A stretch of DNA of 60,515 bases from Gemmatimonadales bacterium (GTDB lineage: Bacteria > Gemmatimonadota > Gemmatimonadetes > Gemmatimonadales > GWC2-71-9): the NCBI GenBank assembly GCA_036500345.1, contig DASYCE010000022.1, forward strand, positions 1 to 60,515, in the 5' to 3' direction. Within the stretch, counting starts at the first letter, position 1. Every line of letters starts with the position of its first letter. Of this stretch, positions 46,647-54,473 are shown in pieces. Below the pieces are notes generated by a model. That model ran no database searches, was not told the origin of the DNA, and saw only the letters and a program-made list of their open reading frames with translations. The translations under genes and the position numbers were made by a program.

Positions 46647-47099
46647 ATGCTCCCTGAGGATGATCCCGGCTGGTCCACCTACGCGGACACCATCGTGCAC
46701 TTCTCCACCACCCCTCCGGTGATGATTGACCTCGCCGTCCCGGTCGGCGCATCCGCACGCGCGCGCCTCGCGGCGGCCGGCTTCGAGGGATCATTCGGCC
46801 TGGTGACGCCGTGCAATCCGCGCGGCCGGCGGGTCGATGAGGCCACCAACGGCAACCTGCTGACGCGGTTCCTCGCCGAACTCGACGCAACCGGCAAACG
46901 GTATGTCCGGGTCGCAGGCTCGTCGGCGGATGGGCAGCACACCGAGCATGGTGTGGCGCTGGCGTGGTCGCAGGCCGATCTGGTGGCGCTTGCTCGCAAG
47001 TGGGAACAATCGGCGATCTACTGGTGGGATGGGGCTGCCTTCTGGGTGATCGGGGCGCTCACGGCGTCGGCGCCATGGCGCCTCGGCCGGGACACATGA
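46647..47099 (+). CDS. DUF3293-like protein
   Basis: A ~150-residue protein resembling DUF3293: FGLVTPCNPRGRRVDEATNGNLLTRFLAELDATGKRYV followed by a region ending in ALARKWEQSAIYWWDGAAFWVI. Its function is unknown. The ATG at 46647 is used; a TTG at 46623, two bases after the icd stop, is an alternative, and neither has a clear ribosome site. Its stop overlaps the start of the HEAT-repeat gene by four bases (ATGA). Confidence 0.72.
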   Translation: MLPEDDPGWSTYADTIVHFSTTPPVMIDLAVPVGASARARLAAAGFEGSFGLVTPCNPRGRRVDEATNGNLLTRFLAELDATGKRYVRVAGSSADGQHTEHGVALAWSQADLVALARKWEQSAIYWWDGAAFWVIGALTASAPWRLGRDT

Positions 47100-49039
47100 C
47101 CGGACGCGCTCGCGCGCCATCGATCGCTCCGCCGCTGGAGCAGGCGCTGCGTGAATTCGCCAACGCGCTCATCAAGTCGGCGATGTATCCTCCCGGTCAC
47201 CGCTTCGTGATCCACAGCGCCGAGGCGTTGATCGATCGGTTGAGCACCCTGCTGCTCGATCGCGAAAGCTTCACCATCGGGGTCACGCCGCGCGGCTTGC
47301 TGGTGGATGGCGCCGCCGTGGAGGGGCTTCCCCCCGCGTTGCGTGAGTTCGCGGTCCGCCTCCATCGCAAGAACGTCGGGACGGTGCAGTTCACGCCGGG
47401 GATCGATGCCGCGGAACTCGCCGCCATGCTCAGCGCGCTCGCGGCCAGTGATGCCGATGAAAAGGTCGGGCGCGAAGGAATTCGGCTGGCGCACATCCGC
47501 GTCGAACCGCTGACCTACGACGTCCTCGCCTTTGCGGATCCGCTGGTTGATTCCGACATCGATGACATCTTCTGGGGACAACTCGTCGAAGCGGCGTTCG
47601 GGCTGCGCATTGCCGAACTGGAATCGCTGCCGACCGCGAGCCAGATCGCGGAGCACATCACTGCGCGGGTCGAAAACGCCGACAGCGCCCGACGAGTGTA
47701 CCAAGCGCTCGCCGCCTTTTCGACGGCGCTTGCTGCGCGGGGCGAACGGGCCGGAGGCAACGCCAAGCGACGCTTCGTCGATGTCCTCGGGGCGCTGTCG
47801 CGACCGACGACCGCGCGATTGGTGGCGGCTGCTCCCACGCCATCGGCGCGCCGTCGCTTTCTTCGCGAGACGCTGTCGCTGGTGCCACCGGCCGTGTTGA
47901 TGCAGGTCCTGGAGTCGGTCGCCGACGCGGATGGCGAGCCGATCTCACCGCAGTTGCGATGGCTTCTGGGCAAGCTCGCCGGCGGCGGCGGAGAGGAATT
48001 GCCCGCCGACGGCTCGGGAGCGTTCGCATCGCAAGTTGTCGGCCTGGTCGAGCAATGGGACGGCGTGCCGCCGCAGCAGGATGAGGGGACCGATCCCCGG
48101 CTCGGGATTGAACCGGCGCGCGTCGTGGCGGCCGGACTCGATCTCGGTGTGGCGAGTCCATCGGTGTTCACAGCCGCGCGCGCGCTCGCCGGTCACGGAC
48201 AGCTCGGTGAAGTGCTGGCGCTCCTTGATCATGCCGAGAACGATCCGGAGATCGTCCGCGTCATCGCCGATGCGGTGCTCGATCCGGGCCTCCTGTCGCG
48301 CCTTCTGCATGAGGAGGTCCTCGACTTCCCGCTGATCGAACGCGTCGTCAAGCAGTCGAGTGCGTCGGCGATCACGCCGCTGGTCGACGCGCTGGCCGCG
48401 GCACCGGAACGGCCGACGCGCCGGCGTCTCCTCGATCTGCTGATCCGGATCGGCCCGCCCGGCGAATCGGCGTTGATGGCGCGACTCGAATCGGCGAACT
48501 GGCAGGTGGTGCGCAACATTCTGGTCGTCCTGAGCCAGTATCCCGCGATCGCCAATCCCGAGCCGATCGTGAAGGAGCTGGAGCACCCCGAGATACGCGT
48601 CCGGCAGGAAGCGTTGAAGGTGCTGGTCCGGCAGCCGGCGACGCAGGCCCGAGCCGTGACCGTCGCACTGGAAGGCGGCGAGGAATCGCTGGTGCGGATC
48701 GCGCTGTCGGCGCTGGCGCCAGTCTGCCCGCCGGCGCACGTGGCGTCGGTCCTCTCACTCCTCGCCCGGACCAATCCGGAACTGCAATTGCAAGCAGTGC
48801 ATGTGCTCAGTACGGTGCGGACGCCGCTTGTGGTACCGCAGTTCCTTGCCCTGGTGCGATCCCGCAGCGGCATGTTCCGCCGGCTCCGGCTCCTCGCGCC
48901 GACACCGGTGATGCTCGCCGCACTGCGCGTCCTCGCGACCCAATGGGCGAGCCACCGACCGGTCGTCGCCGTACTCCAGCTCGCTGCCCGGTCGTCGGAC
49001 CCGACGATCCGCGGTGCTGTCCGGGGCGATAATCGATGA
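47096..49039 (+). CDS. HEAT-repeat protein with N-terminal YPPGH module
   Basis: A 647-residue soluble all-helical-looking protein. Residues ~12-125 form a module (ALREFANALIKSAMYPPGHRFVIHSAEALIDRLSTLL, then a small beta segment GLLVDGAAV) that reappears at the N-terminus of the next protein. The C-terminal 300 residues contain HEAT-like repeats (LLIRIGPPGESALMARLESANWQVVRNILVVLSQY, ELEHPEIRVRQEALKVLVRQ), which act as scaffolds. No catalytic motif is seen. ATGA overlaps join it to the DUF3293 gene upstream and the HD-type gene downstream, so the three are coupled. Confidence 0.82.
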   Translation: MTGRARAPSIAPPLEQALREFANALIKSAMYPPGHRFVIHSAEALIDRLSTLLLDRESFTIGVTPRGLLVDGAAVEGLPPALREFAVRLHRKNVGTVQFTPGIDAAELAAMLSALAASDADEKVGREGIRLAHIRVEPLTYDVLAFADPLVDSDIDDIFWGQLVEAAFGLRIAELESLPTASQIAEHITARVENADSARRVYQALAAFSTALAARGERAGGNAKRRFVDVLGALSRPTTARLVAAAPTPSARRRFLRETLSLVPPAVLMQVLESVADADGEPISPQLRWLLGKLAGGGGEELPADGSGAFASQVVGLVEQWDGVPPQQDEGTDPRLGIEPARVVAAGLDLGVASPSVFTAARALAGHGQLGEVLALLDHAENDPEIVRVIADAVLDPGLLSRLLHEEVLDFPLIERVVKQSSASAITPLVDALAAAPERPTRRRLLDLLIRIGPPGESALMARLESANWQVVRNILVVLSQYPAIANPEPIVKELEHPEIRVRQEALKVLVRQPATQARAVTVALEGGEESLVRIALSALAPVCPPAHVASVLSLLARTNPELQLQAVHVLSTVRTPLVVPQFLALVRSRSGMFRRLRLLAPTPVMLAALRVLATQWASHRPVVAVLQLAARSSDPTIRGAVRGDNR

Positions 49040-50151
49040 GCGATGCCGTCGCGTTCCTGCACGCCTTGTCGCAGGCACTCGCCGCGATGTCGCTGTATTC
49101 GCCGGGGCACCCTGCTACGAAGCGCAGCAGCCATGTGGTCTGGAACGCGCTGGTGGCCCTCTGCGCAGCCGATGCGACACCGACCTTTCTCTTCCTCGGG
49201 CTCGCCCCGATCTACAACGGCCGCCCGCTACACGAACTCCGCGACTGGCCATGGAGCAGGCGGCTTGCCGACGCCGGGGTGCAGCGCCTCGAGTTCGACA
49301 CCGGCGCGACTCCCGAACTCGTCGTGGCGATGCTCGAACGGATCGTTCTCCGGCTCACGACCGGCAAGCCCCGCGCGGATGAAAGCGAGACCCCGCTCAC
49401 CGGCATCCGGTTCGGTCCCGTCGCAGTGGAAGACTCGACGGCCGGCGCGCAGGGAACCATTCCTGGTGGCGGCACTGCGATTCCATTCGAGGATCTCGCC
49501 GATGAACTCGCCGCGATGGAATTCGTGTGGGACGAAGCCGGACGCGGCAATTTCGCCCGGGCCGAAGCCGACGCGATCATCAGGATCCTGGGGAGCATCC
49601 TCGATCGGTATCAGCTTCCACAGGCGCCGTATGAAGCTGCCGGTCCGCGGTACCAGGCGGTGCATGCCGTCAACACGGCATTGCTGGCGATGGTCGCCGG
49701 AAGCTCCTGGCTCGACCGCGGTGGTCGTCAACGGATCGGACTGGCTGCGCTCCTCCACGATATCGGAATGGCGCGCCTGCCGTCGGATCTCGGCGAACGT
49801 GAGACCTTGACGGTCTCGGAACGTGCCCTGGTCGAAACACACCCGGTTGAGGGGGCGAAGCTGCTCCTTGGCGTTGGCGCGCCGGGCCTGGAGCTCGCCG
49901 CCATCGTCGCGTTTGAACATCATCTTCGTCCTGACGGGGCAGGATATCCCGCGCGACGATTTCGCCCGTCAGTCCATTGGGCCAGCCGCCTGATTGGAAC
50001 CTGCGCGACCTTCGCTGCGCTCCGGGCGCCTCGACCGTTCCGGCCGCCCTGGCCGGCCGACCGCGCAACCGAGTTCGTGCGAACCAACACTGGATCGCTG
50101 TTTGATGCCGACGCCGCCCACCTGCTGCTCACCGCGGTCGCGCCTCGGTAA
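49036..50151 (+). CDS. Degenerate HD-GYP-type protein with the same N-terminal module
   Basis: A 371-residue protein. Residues ~4-110 repeat the module of the preceding gene (FLHALSQALAAMSLYSPGHPATKRSSH). The C-terminal ~180 residues follow the HD-GYP fold: VHAVNTALLAM, ALLHDIGMARLP, THPVEGAKLL and EHHLRPDGAGYP. The Lys of HDIGK is Met, and the segment that normally reads VAD-x-(Y/F)-DAL reads TCATFAAL, losing both Asp residues. One of these is a metal ligand in characterised enzymes. Cyclic-di-GMP hydrolysis is therefore doubtful; ligand sensing or altered chemistry is possible. Start by ATGA overlap with the HEAT gene. Confidence 0.8.
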   Translation: MSDAVAFLHALSQALAAMSLYSPGHPATKRSSHVVWNALVALCAADATPTFLFLGLAPIYNGRPLHELRDWPWSRRLADAGVQRLEFDTGATPELVVAMLERIVLRLTTGKPRADESETPLTGIRFGPVAVEDSTAGAQGTIPGGGTAIPFEDLADELAAMEFVWDEAGRGNFARAEADAIIRILGSILDRYQLPQAPYEAAGPRYQAVHAVNTALLAMVAGSSWLDRGGRQRIGLAALLHDIGMARLPSDLGERETLTVSERALVETHPVEGAKLLLGVGAPGLELAAIVAFEHHLRPDGAGYPARRFRPSVHWASRLIGTCATFAALRAPRPFRPPWPADRATEFVRTNTGSLFDADAAHLLLTAVAPR

Positions 50152-50205
50152 CGCCCGCACCGTCGCTGCTGTTTTGCCGATGCGCCAATCCCGGTATTTT
50201 CGCAC

Positions 50206-51069
50206 ATGTCTCCACGTATCCGGATCGCGTGTGCCGCGCTGCTCTTTTCGACCGGCGGTGCCGCGATCAAGGCCGCCGATTTCACGGCGTGGCAGGTCGC
50301 CTCGTTCCGATCGGGAATCGCGGCGCTCACGCTGCTGATCCTGGTGCCGCAGGCACGCCGCGGCATCGGCTGGAAGCCGGCGCTGGTCGGCATCGCCTAC
50401 GCTGCAACGCTCGTGCTCTTCGTACTGGCCAACCGGCTGACCACCAGCGCGAATACCATCTACCTCCAATCCACGGCACCGCTCTACGTCCTCCTGCTTG
50501 CGCCGTTCCTCCTCCGCGAACGGATCCGGCGCAGCGACCTGCCGATCATCGCCGCGGTCTTCGGTGGTCTGATCCTCGTCTTCCTCGGCGTCGACCATCC
50601 GAGTGCGACCGCCCCGGATCCTGCACGCGGCAACCTCCTCGCCGCCGGCAGCGGTGTGACGTATGCCTTCCTTCTCATCGGATTGCGCTGGCTGGGTCGC
50701 GGCGACACCGTCGACCGAGGCGTTCCTGCCGTGCTGCTCGGCAACTGTTTTGCCTGTCTCGCGGCCCTTCCGATGGCGATGCCGGTGGGCGTCCATCCCT
50801 GGCACGCTTGGACTGTGATCCTGTATCTGGGCATCTTCCAGATCGCCGGGGCGTACCTGCTGATCACCTCGGCCTTGCGACACATTCCGGCGATCGAGGC
50901 GTCCCTGATGCTCCTGGTGGAAACGGCGTTCAATCCGGTCTGGTCGTGGCTGGTCCTCGGTGAAGTCCCCGCCGCGCTCGCGCTGGTGGGAGGCGGACTC
51001 ATCGTCGGTGCCACGATCCTGCAGGCGATTCGCGCGCCGTCACCGGTTCCCGTGCCGGATCTTGTCTGA
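50206..51069 (+). CDS. EamA/DMT-family transporter
   Basis: A 287-residue inner-membrane protein with about ten membrane helices in two EamA repeats. Typical motifs are AAIKAADFTAWQVASFRSGIAAL in the first repeat and LTTSANTIYLQSTAPLYVLLLAPFLLRERI and SLMLLVETAFNPVWSWLVLGEVPA in the second. The family exports amino acids or other metabolites. TATTTT lies five bases before the ATG with no Shine-Dalgarno. The stop overlaps the following ATG by one base. Confidence 0.92.
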   Translation: MSPRIRIACAALLFSTGGAAIKAADFTAWQVASFRSGIAALTLLILVPQARRGIGWKPALVGIAYAATLVLFVLANRLTTSANTIYLQSTAPLYVLLLAPFLLRERIRRSDLPIIAAVFGGLILVFLGVDHPSATAPDPARGNLLAAGSGVTYAFLLIGLRWLGRGDTVDRGVPAVLLGNCFACLAALPMAMPVGVHPWHAWTVILYLGIFQIAGAYLLITSALRHIPAIEASLMLLVETAFNPVWSWLVLGEVPAALALVGGGLIVGATILQAIRAPSPVPVPDLV

Positions 51070-51716
51070 TGGCTGATGCGCTCATCGAGACGGTGCGCGT
51101 CATTGACGGCGATTCGCCGCTCTGGCCGCTGCACGAATGGCGACTGATGCACAGCGTCCTCGCGCTTGGGGTGCCGCTTCCGGCGCTCGAACGTCCGCGC
51201 GGCGGTCCCGATCGCGTCGTCCGGATCGAAATCGCGGATGGGATGGCGCAGATCACCGAACGCGAAGTCGAAGCCGACGAGTCACTGGCGTTGGCGAGCT
51301 CGCCGGCCCCGCATCGCGGCTACCCGCACAAGATCGGCGCGCGCGCCTGGCTGGAAGCGGCGCGGGCGACGGGGCGCGCGGCAGCCGCCGACGACGCGCT
51401 GCTCTTCGATAGCGAGAATCGCCTCGTCGAAGCGACCCGGTGGGCGGTTGGCTGGTGGGACGGCGAGACGCTCTGCTTCCCGCCGTTCGCCTTGGGCGGC
51501 CTTCGCAGTGTGGCAAGGGCGCGCCTCACCGAGATGGCTCGCGGAGGACTCCGGGAAGCGGTGCTCACTCGCGATCAGCTCGCCAAACGATCGTTCCTCG
51601 CCTGCAATGCCGCGCGGGGCGTGATTCCGGTGGGAATGCTCGACGGGACACCGCTCGGTGGAAACCCGCGCACGGCGGCGCTTGCGCGGCGATTCTGGCA
51701 GCGGACTACGGCTTGA
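51069..51716 (+). CDS. Aminotransferase class IV (aminodeoxychorismate lyase-like)
   Basis: A 215-residue PLP enzyme of fold type IV, shorter than the usual ~270 residues. The PLP Lys is in PHKIGARAWLEAARATG; DDALLFDSENRLVEATRWAVGWW and PPFALGGLRSVARARLTEMA match the family's cofactor and substrate segments. It could be 4-amino-4-deoxychorismate lyase (PabC) in p-aminobenzoate synthesis or a relative acting on branched-chain or D-amino acids. It is coupled to the EamA gene (TGATG) and precedes the tRNA cluster. Confidence 0.78.
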   Translation: MADALIETVRVIDGDSPLWPLHEWRLMHSVLALGVPLPALERPRGGPDRVVRIEIADGMAQITEREVEADESLALASSPAPHRGYPHKIGARAWLEAARATGRAAAADDALLFDSENRLVEATRWAVGWWDGETLCFPPFALGGLRSVARARLTEMARGGLREAVLTRDQLAKRSFLACNAARGVIPVGMLDGTPLGGNPRTAALARRFWQRTTA

Positions 51717-51758
51717 CCGGTTCGGCGCCGGGGACCATTTTGCACCTCGCGGCACCGT

Positions 51759-51833
51759 GGTGCCTGTAGCTCAATTGGTTAGAGCGCCGCACTGTGGCTG
51801 CGGAGGTTGCGGGTTCAATCCCCGTCAGGCACC
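51759..51833 (+). tRNA. tRNA-His (GUG)
   Basis: A full cloverleaf with acceptor GTGCCTG/CAGGCAC, an extra G at -1, discriminator C, anticodon GTG (51794-51796) and the T-loop TTCAATC. G-1 with C73 is the histidine identity pair. CCA is not encoded. Confidence 0.95.
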
Positions 51834-51850
51834 CTTGCCACGCCTCGCGA

Positions 51851-51923
51851 AGGTCCGTAGCTCAATTGGTAGAGCACCGGTCTCCAAAACCGGGGGTTGC
51901 AGGTTCGATTCCTGCCGGGCCTG
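51851..51923 (+). tRNA. tRNA-Trp (CCA)
   Basis: A cloverleaf with acceptor AGGTCCG/CGGGCCT, discriminator G, anticodon stem CCGGT/ACCGG and anticodon CCA (51884-51886). The 3' CCA tail is not encoded. It lies 17 bases after tRNA-His. Confidence 0.95.
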
Positions 51924-51985
51924 TGGTGTTGCGCGATCGGCCCCGCCGATTCGGGGGGACGACTTGTTATATTCGCCCCCGCTGC

Positions 51986-52058
51986 GGCGCTATCGTCTAG
52001 GGGCCCAGGACACAGCCCTCTCAAGGCTGGAACACGGGTTCGAATCCCGTTAGCGCTA
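51986..52058 (+). tRNA. tRNA-Glu (CUC)
   Basis: Acceptor GGCGCTA/TAGCGCT with a G-U first pair, anticodon stem CAGCC/GGCTG and anticodon CTC (52020-52022). CCA is not encoded. A TATATT box at 51968-51973 could start transcription here separately from the first two tRNAs. Confidence 0.95.
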
Positions 52059-52081
52059 TGTGGGATGTTGTGCGGGAAAAG

Positions 52082-52153
52082 GGCCCCATCGTCTATCGGT
52101 TAGGACAAGACCCTTTCAAGGTCTAGAGACGGGTTCGATTCCCGTTGGGGCTA
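52082..52153 (+). tRNA. tRNA-Glu (UUC)
   Basis: Acceptor GGCCCCA/TGGGGCT with a G-U first pair, anticodon stem AGACC/GGTCT and anticodon TTC (52115-52117). CCA is not encoded. It is the second glutamate isoacceptor in the cluster, which together with the CUC tRNA reads both Glu codons. Confidence 0.95.
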
Positions 52154-52163
52154 TGCCAGTTTC

Positions 52164-52236
52164 GCCTCGATAGCTCAATTGGTAGAGCACGTGACTCTTA
52201 ATCACTAGGTTCCAGGTTCGAGTCCTGGTCGGGGCA
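52164..52236 (+). tRNA. tRNA-Lys (CUU)
   Basis: Acceptor GCCTCGA/TCGGGGC, discriminator A, anticodon CTT (52197-52199). The first anticodon-stem pair (27-43) is a C-U mismatch; the other four pairs are intact. CCA is not encoded. It is the last tRNA, directly before the terminator. Confidence 0.94.
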
Positions 52237-52240
52237 TTCT

Positions 52241-52274
52241 CCGCCGTCACACCCCCGTGACGGCGGCTTTTTTT
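52241..52274 (+). terminator. Rho-independent terminator of the tRNA cluster
   Basis: A perfect 10-bp GC-rich stem (CCGCCGTCAC/GTGACGGCGG) with a 6-base loop is followed by C and seven T residues, the classic intrinsic terminator form. Confidence 0.93.
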
Positions 52275-52284
52275 CGCCAGTCGT

Positions 52285-52302
52285 TATGTTGGGAGCGCTC
52301 CC
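52285..52302 (+). promoter_or_regulatory. TATGTT box abutting a 12-bp palindrome upstream of the hydroxyproline region
   Basis: TATGTT (52285-52290) is immediately followed by the perfect palindrome GGGAGCGCTCCC (52291-52302). If TATGTT is a -10 box, the palindrome covers the transcription start, a usual operator position. The first downstream gene starts at 52330. No -35 match is clear. Confidence 0.4.
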
Positions 52303-52329
52303 TCCGCCACACCTCATCGAGGAGTTCCC

Positions 52330-53019
52330 GTGTCGCGCCGGACGTTTGCCCTCGCCGCCTCCCTCGCACTGACCATCGGTGCTGCGTTCTCGCTCTCTGC
52401 CCAGGAAAAGCCGACCGCAGACCAGCAGAAACTGATCAACGGAACCTGGAAGCTCGACCCTGCTCGCAGCGACGCCGTGGGTGCTAGCGCGCTCAACTCG
52501 ATGCGAGGCGGCGAGGGCGGGTTTGCCCGGCCGAGTGGTGGCGGTGGCCGGGGTGGTGGCGGCGGAGGTGGCGGCAAGGGGAAGGGCCGCCAACAGGCGC
52601 CTGTGCCTGACAGTTCTGCAGCGGCGGCGGCCAGCGCCGACGCGGCGCGCAATCAGGAGATGGAAGCGAGCACCCTGCGCGATCCGCATATGGCGATCAT
52701 TCTCTCCGATTTTGCCCCCGGCGCGAAGATGATCATCGCGACCAACGACTCGACGGTCGCGATCGCCGTCGCAGCAGGGCAATCCAGCTACAAGACCGAT
52801 GGTCACAAGCGGCAGGATGCCCAGATGGACGGCAGCATCATCGAGACGGAAGCCGGCTGGAAGGACGGAACGCTTGCCGTGGCGCACGGCGTGACCGGCG
52901 TCGCGATGCTGACCCGCGAGTTCAAGCCGAACAAGGATGGCAGCGTCCTCGAGATCAAGGAGACGGTCGAAGCTGGCGGCGGGAAGCTGCAGAAGAAACT
53001 CGTCTTCACGCGGGAGTAA
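52330..53019 (+). CDS. Secreted Gly-rich protein of unknown function
   Basis: A 229-residue exported protein. The signal peptide MSRRTFALAASLALTIGAAF precedes SLSAQ. The mature N-terminus (LINGTWKLDPARSDAVG) resembles lipocalin-like or DUF starts that describe substrate residues, then a Gly/Arg/Lys low-complexity run (GGGGRGGGGGGGGKGKGR), then a beta-rich C-terminal part (MAIILSDFAPGAKMIIATND, GTLAVAHGVTGVAMLTREF, VLEIKETVEAGGGKLQKKLVFTR). GTG start with GGAG upstream. It ends six bases before the aldehyde dehydrogenase start, so it is likely the first gene of the hydroxyproline operon. The link to that pathway is unknown. Confidence 0.82.
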   Translation: MSRRTFALAASLALTIGAAFSLSAQEKPTADQQKLINGTWKLDPARSDAVGASALNSMRGGEGGFARPSGGGGRGGGGGGGGKGKGRQQAPVPDSSAAAAASADAARNQEMEASTLRDPHMAIILSDFAPGAKMIIATNDSTVAIAVAAGQSSYKTDGHKRQDAQMDGSIIETEAGWKDGTLAVAHGVTGVAMLTREFKPNKDGSVLEIKETVEAGGGKLQKKLVFTRE

Positions 53020-53025
53020 CCTGCG

Positions 53026-54465
53026 GTGACTGACGTTCTTCATCACCTGATCGGCGGCGAGTTCCGTCCCGGATCGTCGAGCACCATCCTCGAACGGCAC
53101 AACCCGTCGAATCCGTCGGATGTCGTCGCGCGAACCTCCCTGGCGGCAGCAGACGACGTCGACGCCGCGGTGGCTGCCGCTGTGGCGGCGTTCCCGGCGT
53201 GGCGCCGACAGAGCGGGCCGGCCCGGGCCGAGATCCTGCACCGCTGGGGTGACGCAATCACGGCTCGCGCCGCTGAGCTCGCCGGCGCCATGGCGCGCGA
53301 GGTCGGCAAGCCGATCAGCGAAGCGCGCGGTGAAGTGGCGCGCGCCACCGTGATCTGCCGCTATTACGCCGGCGAAGCGGTGCGCGAAGTGGGCGACGTG
53401 ATTCCGGCGCAGGCTGCCGACGTCTTGCAGTTCACCCTTCGCGACCCGCTGGGACCGGTCGCGCTGATCACGCCATGGAACTTTCCGCTCGCCATCCCGC
53501 TGTGGAAGGCGGCGCCCGCCCTTGCCTTCGGCAACACCGTGGTGCTCAAGCCATCGGAACACGCTCCGCTGGTGTCGCAACTGCTCGCGGAAACCGCAAC
53601 CGCTGCGGGGCTCCCCGGCGGCACATTCAACGTGATTCACGGCAACGGCAGCACGGGTGCCGCGCTGCTGGCGCATGATCAGGTGCGCGCGGTCTCATTC
53701 ACCGGGTCTCAGGGCGTCGGATCGCGTGTCGCGGCAGGAGCGGCCCAGCGGAACATCCGCTTTCAGACCGAGATGGGCGGCAAGAACGTCGTGATCGTGG
53801 CAGCTGACGCCGATCTCGGTCGGGCTGCGGCGCTGACCGCTGCAGGTGCGATGCGCTATGCAGGCCAGAAGTGCACCGCCACCAGCCGGGTGATTGTCGA
53901 TCGCCGAGTGGAAGCGGAGTTCCTCGATCGCCTCGGCGCCGCGATTCACGCGCTGCCACTCGGGCCGGTGGACGATCCGGCTGCCGCGATCGGGCCGCTG
54001 ATCACGGCCGAGTCACGCACGCGGATCGAAACCGCGCTGCGTGACGGCGACGCCAACGTCCTGCTGGGCGGTTCACTTCCCGATGATCCACGCTATCGCA
54101 CCGGCAACTGGTTCGCGCCGCGAGTGCTCCGCTTCGATTCGCCGACTGCCGTGCTCGCACGCACCGAGCTGTTCGGTCCCGTGCTCGGCGTGATGGTCGC
54201 CGACGATCTCGATCAGTCGATTGCACTGGCCAACGATACGCCGTTCGGGCTCTCCGCCTCGCTCTTCACGAGCCACCTGGCGACCGCTCTCGAGTATGTC
54301 CGGCGGATCGAGGTCGGGCTGGTACGTGTCAACGGTGACACCACCGGTGTCGATCCGCACGCGCCATTCGGCGGCACCAAGGCCTCGTCATCCGGGAGCC
54401 GTGAGCAGGGGCCCGCCGCGCGCGAGTTCTACACCGAAATCCGCACCGTCCAGATTCATCCTTGA
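53026..54465 (+). CDS. 2-oxoglutarate semialdehyde dehydrogenase (hydroxyproline pathway)
   Basis: A 479-residue NAD(P)-dependent aldehyde dehydrogenase. The catalytic Cys is in GQKCTATSRV, the general-base Glu in TEMGGKN and the cofactor segment is TPWNFPLAIPLWKAAPAL. Beside a 4-hydroxyproline epimerase and pyrroline-hydroxycarboxylate deaminase, it should oxidise 2-oxoglutarate semialdehyde to 2-oxoglutarate, the last step of trans-4-hydroxy-L-proline breakdown. The GTG start uses GGGAG inside the end of the previous gene. Confidence 0.9.
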   Translation: MTDVLHHLIGGEFRPGSSSTILERHNPSNPSDVVARTSLAAADDVDAAVAAAVAAFPAWRRQSGPARAEILHRWGDAITARAAELAGAMAREVGKPISEARGEVARATVICRYYAGEAVREVGDVIPAQAADVLQFTLRDPLGPVALITPWNFPLAIPLWKAAPALAFGNTVVLKPSEHAPLVSQLLAETATAAGLPGGTFNVIHGNGSTGAALLAHDQVRAVSFTGSQGVGSRVAAGAAQRNIRFQTEMGGKNVVIVAADADLGRAAALTAAGAMRYAGQKCTATSRVIVDRRVEAEFLDRLGAAIHALPLGPVDDPAAAIGPLITAESRTRIETALRDGDANVLLGGSLPDDPRYRTGNWFAPRVLRFDSPTAVLARTELFGPVLGVMVADDLDQSIALANDTPFGLSASLFTSHLATALEYVRRIEVGLVRVNGDTTGVDPHAPFGGTKASSSGSREQGPAAREFYTEIRTVQIHP

Positions 54466-54473
54466 GGAATGCA

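Noticed and set aside
51759-52240. tRNA cluster as an integration site for a genomic island
   Set aside because: No integrase, direct repeat of a tRNA 3' end or composition shift is visible on either side.
52198-53676. A 492-codon minus-strand frame
   Set aside because: Covers a terminator and is antisense to the secreted protein and aldehyde dehydrogenase; low-complexity Arg-rich content.
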